In this document: in pieces, positions 55,793-64,000 of the stretch | Numbering within the stretch: position 1 is the first letter of the stretch | Layout of the letters: every line of letters begins with the position of its first letter | NCBI GenBank assembly: GCA_037349495.1 | Contig: CP140212.1 | Span: 310,001 to 374,000 of the forward strand | Source of the DNA: Lotmaria passim | Lineage: Eukaryota; Euglenozoa; Kinetoplastea; Trypanosomatida; Trypanosomatidae | Direction: 5' to 3' | Length of the DNA stretch: 64,000 nucleotides | The notes under the pieces: generated by a model | Database searches by the model: none | Told to the model about the DNA's origin: nothing | What the model saw: only the letters and a program-made list of their open reading frames with translations | Translations under genes and position numbers: made by a program

Positions 55793-56301
55793 GCATTCTT
55801 AGACAGGATTCATAGAACTATCATAACGTATACGATACGTTGACCCTTTTTTTTTTTTTTGCTTGCTTCTGGGCCTTTACATCCGAAGCACGCTACTAAC
55901 GCAGATAGTCTTCTCTTTTTTTGTGTTTTCCGGGGCAAAGTTCTTATAGTTGTATCTACCTTGTGTTCATCTTTCACTGTTTTTTCTTCTGCTAGATAAC
56001 CTATGGAAGCCCTTTCACTTTTCCCCATCAACGTGGATGTACGTATTGTGCTGTTTTTATTATCTCCCTTCTTCAAAGCGAAAGCAAAGATGTTTGCCTT
56101 TAGCCAGTTTTACTATTTTGTGTTATTATTGTCTTTTAGCCGCGACCATCATGTTTAGCTGTTCGGTGAGAGTGCAGCTCTTTTCCGTCTCTCATCTTGC
56201 AGCGACCTGCAAGTCCTGCTTTTTTCGAGTTTTTTTTTTTTTAAATTTCTTCGTGTTTTGCTTATCATGCGGCTTTCTGCACAAAATCAAACTGATATAA
56301 A

Positions 56302-56326
56302 ACACACACACACACACACACACACA
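56302..56326. repeat. (AC)n microsatellite
   Basis: About twelve AC units are visible. Confidence 0.85.
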
Positions 56327-57069
56327 ACAGCATCACTATTGAAAAAAAAAAAAAAGGAGCATCTGTTTGATTTTCCTTTTTACCCTTTACGAGTGTCCGT
56401 GTCTTCTCCTTTTGGAACTCTTTTTTTTTTTTTTCGTGTTTTCTTAACATCGTGACGGATGGAGGGGGAGTGATATGCCCCCCCTTTTTTCCGTTTATGT
56501 ACTTTAGAATAATAATAAAAAAAAAAAAAACGCAGCAGCGTTGTTACTGCCTTTTTCTTAGTTGCAGCTTTCAATTATATTATTATTATTATTTTCTTGT
56601 GTTTGTTATATCGTGTTATGCTAGAGAGAAAGAAGAAAAGAGGGGGAAAAAAAAACGAAAACTAGAACTGTCTGTTTGAGAGTTTCTCTTCTGGCTGGCA
56701 TGTGTAAGGTCACGCAAAGCGAGAGAAAGGGTGCTGCTGTCTTCAGCAGTTTTTTTTTTTTTTAGTTGTTTTACATATCTCAGCATGTTGATGAAAACCT
56801 GTCTCGAAAGAAGTTTCTATTTGACACACAGACGAAAAGGGGGGGAAAAAAAAGCCAGGAGGCTTGCTCACTTCCTTTTTTAAAACCGCAGCCATGTCGT
56901 TCTTGATTTCTGTGTCGGCTGCTTAGCTAGGACGCTTCGGTAGAGAGAGCCGTTCTTTGAGTTTCTTTTTCTTCTGTACTACTATCGACTCTATTCTACT
57001 TTTTTATTTCTTTCCCTATATTATTAAACAACGTTCGCTCAAGCTTTAGTTTAGAAAGCAGCTTTGCTG

Positions 57070-57129
57070 TTTTTTTTTTTTAATCCTGCATTGTTTTCTA
57101 GGCTTCCTCCTTCAGTGTTTCTCCGCCAG
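57070..57129 (+). promoter_or_regulatory. Predicted trans-splice acceptor cluster for the 575-residue protein
   Basis: A T13 tract and further pyrimidines are followed by AGs at 57100-57101, 57114-57115 and 57128-57129. Leader length would be about 192-220 nt. Confidence 0.55.
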
Positions 57130-57321
57130 CGTGTTGTTAAAGCGCGCTGCTCAGTCTATTTTTGTGTGTTTGGCGCTCCAATACCATCAAATATTGGTAA
57201 AAAAAAAAAACGACAGCAGTGACTTCTCCCCGGGGAAGAGACAGCGAACACTCTACTACTGCGCCAAGCCGCAGGAGAAAAGAAAAAGAAAACAAGCAAG
57301 CAAAAAAAAAAAAAAAAAAGG

Positions 57322-59049
57322 ATGACTTCGACGATGTACTCCCGCGTGCCTCCCCCACCGCCACCGGCGGGCGGCTCGGTGGAGGACAACGACTATCCGA
57401 TGGAAGAGGGGCTGGTCACCGTTCCCTTAACGCGTGAGAACATCACGTTGCTACAGGCCCTCTCCCAACCATCCCGGCTACGGCGTCGCGTCGCACCGAA
57501 CTTTGAAACTATCAGCTGGAATGACCCAGACCACATGCAGTACAACCTGAGTGGCTACCGGCCATCGCTCTCCGAAGATGCCGCGCAGGGCACCGGCGCA
57601 GGTGGGGCTCGTAAATTCGACACACACGCCCTTCCCCGCACCGCAGCAAAGGACACCCCCAGGGGCGAGCGAGACGACTCCGGGTCTAGCTCGCGGCGGG
57701 GTCGCGGCAACGCCCCAGCCAAATACAACGTAGACGCTGGGCGGCCGCAGAAGTATCAGGAATACCCCAGCGATGGTGAAAGGCAACGGGAGGTGGACTC
57801 GGCCAAGCAAGGAGGCCGGGGTGGTCGGCAGCTCCCCGCGCGGCCGTCGGCGCCGCTGCCGTCCAGCTGCGCAAATGAGCCGTCGAGTACCGGCAGCGGC
57901 GCAGGGCTGCGCACGCGCCTCCCCAATGACGACGACGCCGAAAGCGACAGCGACATGGACTACGGTACAGGCCGCAATGAACCGAGCAAAACTGGCGGCC
58001 TCAACGTGCGGGCTGTTGCTGATCAGTTCAACAGGGCCAATGAGGCGCGGCTCTCGCCTCCGATGGGTACAAGAGAGAAGGGCACAACACGCCAAGAGGT
58101 TCTGCCGTCGAACGATATTTACGCTTCGCGCGACAGCGACGACGCCTCGTATCAGAAGCGACCCGCCGAGGCGCCGACGTCGTACGGGGCTGGGCAGCGG
58201 GAGTCGTCGGGCTTGGATGAAAATGATAACCTTTATCCGGACCCGGACGAAAATGTCAACGACAACTCTATTCATCCGCGGCCACCGCTGCGCGACACCT
58301 GGGAGAGGCCGTACTCTGACGACAGCGACGAGCCACCCAGACGTGGCTACAACGGCACCGACGACAACGACGACAATCACAAGTACCCTCCGTATAGCGC
58401 AGATGAGGATCGCCCGAGCTACGGTGAGGAGGAGAAATATCTTAGAGGGGAGGTGACCTCGTACGACGACGAGGTGATGGCTGTGCCGTCGAACCGTAAT
58501 CAGCCGCGGCGGCCACTTGCGCCGCCGCCGCAGTCGGCTTCCCGCCCAAACCGCCGCGCCGCTCCGCTCGCGCGTGAACAGACCAACTCCAAGAACCCGC
58601 AGGCGTACGCGACACGCCAAGAAGTAACCACCACGTACCGCAAGACGAAGCAACACAAAAGTCGCCACAACCCAAAGGCCTTCCGGAACAAGACCACACA
58701 CTCGTGGATCTCGACCAACACGACGACGACGGTCATCCTGCCCGCCGCAACGGTGCAACTGGTGCCGCTGTCGGGCTTTGCGCCCGTGGTGGAGGAGGTG
58801 CCGATGGAGGGACAATGGGCGTCGCAGCCGCCGTACAGGCTAAACGCACCACAGATGGGCAACACCCACACGGCGGCTGGGTATCCGCACCAACCCTCGC
58901 AGATGATTGTCTTGGACGACAGCGAGGACGTCGCAGCGGCAGCGAACAACACGCGTGGGCGAGCGGCGACTTCACTGCCGCCGCTGCAACGTCGTGCCTA
59001 CGACAGCGCAAACAACGCCGCCCTGTACGACAGTATGCCGGAGCTATGA
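57322..59049 (+). CDS. Unrecognised disordered protein with TTTT-hydrophobic motif (first of a pair)
   Basis: 575 residues, ATG start immediately after a long A run. The N-terminus has a proline run (VPPPPPPAGG) and a short ordered segment (LVTVPLTRENITLLQALSQP, then FETISWNDPDHMQYNLSGYR). Residues about 90-430 are Asp/Arg/Ser/Gly-rich and low in complexity. Near residues 470-490 comes a distinctive stretch NTTTTVILPAATVQLVPL. The carboxyl end is SLPPLQRRAYDSANN and a short acidic tail. No known domain, membrane span or signal peptide is seen. The same type of motif (TTTTILLP) occurs in the protein at 60502, suggesting related or co-functioning products, perhaps of the cytoskeleton. Confidence 0.78.
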   Translation: MTSTMYSRVPPPPPPAGGSVEDNDYPMEEGLVTVPLTRENITLLQALSQPSRLRRRVAPNFETISWNDPDHMQYNLSGYRPSLSEDAAQGTGAGGARKFDTHALPRTAAKDTPRGERDDSGSSSRRGRGNAPAKYNVDAGRPQKYQEYPSDGERQREVDSAKQGGRGGRQLPARPSAPLPSSCANEPSSTGSGAGLRTRLPNDDDAESDSDMDYGTGRNEPSKTGGLNVRAVADQFNRANEARLSPPMGTREKGTTRQEVLPSNDIYASRDSDDASYQKRPAEAPTSYGAGQRESSGLDENDNLYPDPDENVNDNSIHPRPPLRDTWERPYSDDSDEPPRRGYNGTDDNDDNHKYPPYSADEDRPSYGEEEKYLRGEVTSYDDEVMAVPSNRNQPRRPLAPPPQSASRPNRRAAPLAREQTNSKNPQAYATRQEVTTTYRKTKQHKSRHNPKAFRNKTTHSWISTNTTTTVILPAATVQLVPLSGFAPVVEEVPMEGQWASQPPYRLNAPQMGNTHTAAGYPHQPSQMIVLDDSEDVAAAANNTRGRAATSLPPLQRRAYDSANNAALYDSMPEL

Positions 59050-60501
59050 GGAGAGATCTTGTGTGCCGTCGTCGAGGTTGATGGAGCGAAGGAGGGAGAA
59101 GAGGAAGTGGATGAAAGACTTGAGGGGCGACAAGGGAAGGAGCCATAAATCACTGGCAAGATGCCCTTCTAAGCGGAGACCAGACTTTTCCCTATAGACA
59201 CCGATTGAGATGATCATTCTCTCTCTCTCTCTCTTTTTTTTTTTTCCCCTTTTCCACCATTGCTTCTTTATATCGTAGCTCCGCCTACCTTTTTCTTTCA
59301 TGTCTGGTTTTTCATCGTCGCCTGCATAGTTTTTTTTTTTTTGGCGTCTTTCTGTTAGTTTTTGATCTTAATCAACTACATAGTTTTTTTTTTTTTCCCC
59401 ATGCCATTTTGGTTTTTTTTTTTCAATTTGTCATTTGTGCTTTGAAGCCCTTTTGATTATGCTAGAAATTGTTCTTAGTGCTTTTCTTTTTTATTTATTT
59501 TACTTTCTCTTTGTAGATTGTCTTCTCGGACCGACAGTTGCGTTCGCTAGCTTTTCTTTATTTCTGTTGTTGTTGTACTTGTCTTATGTGGCTTTACACG
59601 CGGCGTTTTTTCTTTTCTTTTTCTTTATTGTTATTACTGTTTTTTTTTTTTTTGGTTGAAACTGTTTGTGCCTCATTTTTTTTTTTTCCCCTGTGTTTCA
59701 CACTGCGGCCTAACGAAGATGGCTTTCACAACAACTTAAGGGAGAGTGAGAGCCGAAGGGGGTGACGAAAGACAACTTTGTTCCGTTTTAGTGATTTCAT
59801 TGTCTCTTTTTATTTAGTTACTTTTTTTTTCTAATTTATCTGTTGGCTTGAATGTTCTTTATTTGTTTATTCTCTCTCTTCTCTGTGTACGCTCTTACGC
59901 CTTCTGATATAAATCTCTATTTCTGACCGTTTTTGTGCCAAGAAAACACACCGCACATTGTGCATTTTTTTTTTTTGTGTATGGACTTGCACGTAACTCC
60001 AAAGGGCAGTGGCAGAGACGAAGTGTGACTGCGCGCTCACTTTTTTTTTCTTGCTGCTGCTCGACTCTGCGATGGCGGACAGAGAGGCTGCGCTTGTCCC
60101 TCGTGTAGTAACTTCAGTGGCCGAAGGGTTTGCTTCGCCTCCAAACGCGTGAATTGTCTGTCTGGGCAAGAGTAGTGTCAACCACAAGTGTCGGCTGGAA
60201 ACAACAACAAAAAACTGTCTTTTCCCCTTTTACAGGCTTTATTGCTCCGTTCTCGAGGACACTTCACTTTCTTTTTAGGTGTATTGAACGTCTTTTCTTC
60301 GGTTCTTTCACCGCTTTCCTTGTTTCATCCTCTCATGATCCACTTTTCACACCACGCAGTCCCTTCACACACACGTTCGTAGATCCATTCACTCATTCGT
60401 ACTACTTCCTCGCATTAGTTTTTTTTTCTTTTTGTTCTTAGCTTCCCCACATATTTACACACATATACAAAAAAAACTCTCACAGCTGTAACACACACAG
60501 G
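59050..60501. other. Intergenic region
   Basis: 1.45 kb with (CT)n at about 59219-59234, many T10-T12 runs and no supported gene. Confidence 0.6.
60419..60441 (+). promoter_or_regulatory. Predicted trans-splice acceptor for the 286-residue protein
   Basis: A TTTTTTTTTCTTTTTGTTCTTAG-type tract with AG at 60440-60441 leaves a 60-nt 5' UTR. Confidence 0.72.
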
Positions 60502-61362
60502 ATGACGGACGTTGGCGGCCGCACCACCAAGCAAACCTACGTGACGAAGTACACCACCGACGTCGACCCTCGCACGCTGCCCGACTTCGCCTCACGCGGG
60601 GTCGTGACCGACAACGACGGGTGGCAGCGAAGTCAAGACCGACAGCCACCACAGCACTCTCGCCAGCATCGGCACCACCCTGGCCCCACATCTTATTCTT
60701 CTGCGCCAAATCCAAGCCGAGGTCGAGGCCCTGCTGCGGTTGAGCCGCCCCGCCATCCACACACCCCCTCCGACTCTGCTAGCCCCACCTCCTCGGCCAC
60801 GGACAGCGTTGACGAGGCCACTACTGGAACCATTACGAGCGATGGCCACCGTCTGCGCAAGAAGTACACGACGACCACCGTTACCACAATCACCACCACC
60901 ACGATCCTCCTGCCAAAGATGCAGGAGGCCTACGTGTTTCCTCCCATGACCTCGCACCAGATGGAGCAGCAGCAGCAGGATCGTGTCTATCAAGTGGAAT
61001 CGAATCACACGTCCGCCAGCGCCTCGCCAGATCGGCAGCGGCAACTGCAGACAAGCAACACACGTCTCGTTCCGTCCCAGCCGCAATACGGTCCAGACGG
61101 TAACGGCACCCAGACGTGGGTCTTCAACCAGCAGTCGGCCAACCAGGTGACGACGGAGGAAAGCCGCGGACGGCTGCCGACGTTAGAGGAGCTGGGCATC
61201 ACGAGTTACTTCGCAAACGACAAGCCGTCGCAGCGGCAGCGTCGCGCGGCACCGTACGCGCCTGCCGCAGCGGGCCAGCGTAGCAACGGGCAGTCCCCGC
61301 AGCAGCCGTGGGTGGCTGCAGAGACCCGTCATGAGGTGGAGGGCGGCAAGCGGTACTACTAA
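60502..61362 (+). CDS. Unrecognised disordered protein with TTTT-hydrophobic motif (second of a pair)
   Basis: 286 residues, ATG start. It opens with TTKQTYVTKYTTDVDPRTLP, continues through a Pro/Ser/His-rich linker, and has the motif KKYTTTTVTTITTTTILLP followed by KMQEAYVFPPM at about residues 115-150. The rest is Gln/Ser/Arg-rich, with a short ordered patch GRLPTLEELGITSYF near 220-240, and ends GGKRYY. No domain is recognised. The shared Thr run plus ILLP/VILP core with the preceding gene suggests an old tandem duplication or a shared binding or filament-forming motif. Confidence 0.78.
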   Translation: MTDVGGRTTKQTYVTKYTTDVDPRTLPDFASRGVVTDNDGWQRSQDRQPPQHSRQHRHHPGPTSYSSAPNPSRGRGPAAVEPPRHPHTPSDSASPTSSATDSVDEATTGTITSDGHRLRKKYTTTTVTTITTTTILLPKMQEAYVFPPMTSHQMEQQQQDRVYQVESNHTSASASPDRQRQLQTSNTRLVPSQPQYGPDGNGTQTWVFNQQSANQVTTEESRGRLPTLEELGITSYFANDKPSQRQRRAAPYAPAAAGQRSNGQSPQQPWVAAETRHEVEGGKRYY

Positions 61363-64000
61363 GACTGACTTCGGAACTTTTTTTTTTTTACCTTTTCTTT
61401 TTTTTCGCTTGTAGAGTGTGGCGTGCTAGCGGAAAGTGGCAGCGAAGTGCCTGTACACAGGATCTACCACGTTGAGAGCAGGTCATAGTATCTCCTTGTA
61501 TTACGTCTCGGCGTGCGGCAAGAGACATTGAGTTTATTTTTTTTTTCTGATTGTCTTTAAAGTACAGGTAGCATTTTTTTCTTTTTAATGATAGAGGGTG
61601 TCCAATAGTCATGACGAAGCGTTTACACTCGTCAACGCTTTCCTTTTTTTAAACTCCTTTTTTTTTTTGGATGTGATTGCCTTGTCTCCGGAGTTGACAT
61701 CTACTGACTACTTTTTTTTTTTTTCGTCCTCTCTTTTTTTTTTTTGTTGTTGTTTTCACACAGTTAGCTCGACATCGTTTCTTTTCGCCTCTTTTTTTTT
61801 TTCTCTTTTTACTTTGCCGTGACCTTGTATTCATTGCGTAAACAGCTGGCTTTAGAGTCTGTGGAATGTGAAAGCCGCGTGCGATTAGATGTACACCGGT
61901 ACGTTTCCTCCAATTCTTGGCCGTTTTCATTGTCTTATAATGATCTCTTTATTTTTCCCTGGTTGCCGTTTACGCTGCCTGTACTATGTGTTTTTTTCCA
62001 GCTCTCGTGCGTGGCCTTGACTATGACGACTTTTTTTTTTTCCATTTTTTTTTTTTTAACTGTTGTTGCTGAAGTGAGCTAACGGGCAGTTAAGTTCCAG
62101 ATCCAAAAAAAAAAAAAAACGATACAACAGAAATCTGTGCACTCAAATCCTCTTCTCTAGAAGACTAGACATGAAGGTCTTCTGTGCTGACTGGTGCTAT
62201 GCGATGCAAACATGGAGTTGAGTACGATTACGGAGTGCTAGTGACATTTTTCGATTTCGTTTTTTTTTTCTCTCTTTACCAAAAAAAAAAAAAAGGCACA
62301 TGCACAGGTGATGCTGATTTCGGTTACGCTGTTATGTTTTTTTTTTTGTTGTTATTATCCCTTTAGATCCCTTGCCGTGAGTTCTGAAGGTGCGTCGCAT
62401 ATATACTTAGTCATCATATGGCTGTTTCCATATTGCGCCACTAAAAAAAAAGGGGAAAAGAAGAAAAGAAAAATAGAATAGGAACACTCCATGATGATGG
62501 GGCTGCTTTGCTTTCACACGGAAAAAGAGTAGGACGTACTGCTGTTGCTTGCTCACGGCCAAGCGCGGGCAAACAGCTTGGTTGTTGTTCGTGAGCGAAC
62601 AATACTTGTTTTTTTTTTTTTAAAGGACTTCACATCTCTATTAAGAGTAATAGTTGGAAAGAGAGGGAACCCGATGCGCCTCTTATAATACACGCTGCGC
62701 TTGATGTGCTTGCTGAGCTTTTTTTTTCTCTTGCTTCTTACGTATTCACGGTCTTTTTTTTTTTTCTCCCTTTCCTCTCGTCACGTCGCAAAACTAAAAC
62801 CCCTCCATTCTCGTCTCCCTTTCTCTCTCTCTCTCGACCCTCCTTTTGCACGCTCTTTTTCTTTTTTTCTTCTCTTGCTTTGTGCCTTGTCTGATGTCAA
62901 CGTGTCTTCGTTTTTTTTTTTTTCCGCTGTCACGGCACACACACACAAAAAAAAAAACACACACAACACATTTGTGTACGTATTTGATGTGGGCCTCACT
63001 TCCCCCCCTTTTTCTTTTTTTCTTCTTCTTCTTCCTCCCTTTTCTCCTCTTTTTCCCGATACACAACGTGCAAGTGAAGCAAGTTGTCTATGCGTGGTAA
63101 AGAGGACGAATAGTGTCAAAAAAAGCACAACAGTAGGATCAAAGGTGGTTTTTCTCTGACTTATTTTTATTATTGTATTTTCACTCATTATTCTGAGTAC
63201 TTTTTATTTATTTAATTTTCTAGGTGCCTAAGGCACTTTACTACATTGTTTTTATAGGTTTCCTTTTTTTTTTCTTTCAACGTTTTTTTTTTTTACCTTC
63301 TTTTTCTTTTCTGAATATATTCTACTCACGTATTCGGTGTTTTTTTTTTTTATTCTTTTTAGTCAATACATCTGAAGTGCTTCTCCCTGCTTTATTTACT
63401 TGTTTTATTAGTGTTCTCAAGAGGCGGCCACCACAGAGGCGGCTTCGGACTGCACACATACACACACACACAACAACAACAAAAAAATAGATACAGACTG
63501 GTTTCTGTGTGCAAACGAAAGATACATCTGTTTGTGAGATTTTCTCTTTTTTTTTGTTGTGTGTCTTTCTGCGCATTTCTGAACTTTGCTCTGCGAGTAT
63601 TAGACGCATCCTTCTCGCAGAAAAACGATAACGGCAATAGCGCCTTTCACCCGCTTGTTGGCGCATCCTCTATACAGTACGCTATATGCAGCTTGCCTGC
63701 TTTCATCTTTTTTTTTTTTTATTGGCTCAAAACACACATCTGTTTTTTTCATTTTTTATTTATGCTGCTTTCCCTGTTTTTACCAGATTATCTTCTTCTA
63801 TTACTCATTGTTGTCCTATTGTAACCCCTGTTTGTCTGTTTGTTTGTTATCTACGCTCCTGCGAACTTCTCCCTCTTTTTTTTTTTTTTTTAGCTTTCAT
63901 GCGTAGAAGCCACATTCTATTTCTGCGTTGTGTTACCGGTTCTCATTTTTTTTTTTCTTTACTGTTGCCTCTCTTCACTCCTCTTATTTAGAGCTTTTCA
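61363..64000. other. Terminal region with no supported gene
   Basis: 2.6 kb of T-rich DNA with dozens of homopolymers and short CA runs (for example about 62937-62947 and 63457-63471). Open frames are Phe/Leu/Ser-rich translations of T tracts. The next gene presumably begins beyond the window. Confidence 0.6.

Larger units (their letters stand above)
55793..57321. other. Intergenic region
   Basis: 1.5 kb without a supported gene. It holds (AC)n at 56302-56326, ATT and poly-A/T runs, and an A18 tract directly before the next ATG. Confidence 0.6.

Noticed and set aside
57478-58815. 445-codon open frame on the minus strand
   Set aside because: It lies wholly antisense to the 575-residue gene, is Arg/Val-rich in the way a reversed GC-rich gene is, and has no polypyrimidine/AG on its own strand.

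Overview
The window is nuclear DNA of a trypanosomatid (Kinetoplastea). All convincing genes lie on the + strand, lack introns, have GC-rich coding sequence, and are separated by AT-rich spacers full of T9-T16 runs and CA/TA microsatellites. Most starts are preceded by a polypyrimidine tract and an AG, as expected for trans-splicing of a polycistronic Pol II transcript. The exact species cannot be named. A phosphoglycan-making, Leishmania-like or insect-only trypanosomatid is my inference from gene content.

Layout. 1.45-7.5 kb: giant SERAC1-like alpha/beta hydrolase. 8.4-11.9 kb: long coiled-coil protein. 13.9-15.3 kb: CDK-type kinase with two insertions in the catalytic domain. 17.6-50.0 kb: tandem array of eight Stealth-family sugar-phosphate transferase paralogues (called S1-S8 here), which fills half of the window. 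50.8 kb: UFM1. 52.2, 55.0, 57.3 and 60.5 kb: four unrecognised proteins, one with a C-terminal membrane anchor, and two sharing a T-rich/hydrophobic motif. 61.4-64 kb: no gene seen.

The main discovery is the Stealth array. Each protein is predicted to be a type II membrane protein with a short basic cytosolic tail, one membrane span, a variable Pro/Thr-rich stem, Stealth conserved regions CR1-CR4 in order, and a further C-terminal domain of about 250 residues that I cannot assign. The CR2 catalytic block and the C-terminal block are nearly identical in DNA sequence across all eight genes. Between them, short segments at fixed positions differ strongly and are shared in conflicting combinations (S1 with S7, S2 with S5, S3 with S6, S4 with S5, S5 with S6). 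This is the pattern of repeated gene conversion that homogenises the core while shuffling cassettes. A 3,829-bp-period duplication (S1 tail-S2-S3) is very recent: its 1,021-bp spacer copies differ at one base by my reading.

By family knowledge, Stealth enzymes move a hexose-1-phosphate from a nucleotide sugar to a glycan. In trypanosomatids the obvious product would be phosphodiester-linked surface or secreted phosphoglycan. The array may therefore supply a repertoire of phosphoglycan transferases with varying acceptor or donor preference; this is inference. The flanking genes look like ordinary single-copy housekeeping genes of the same transcription unit.
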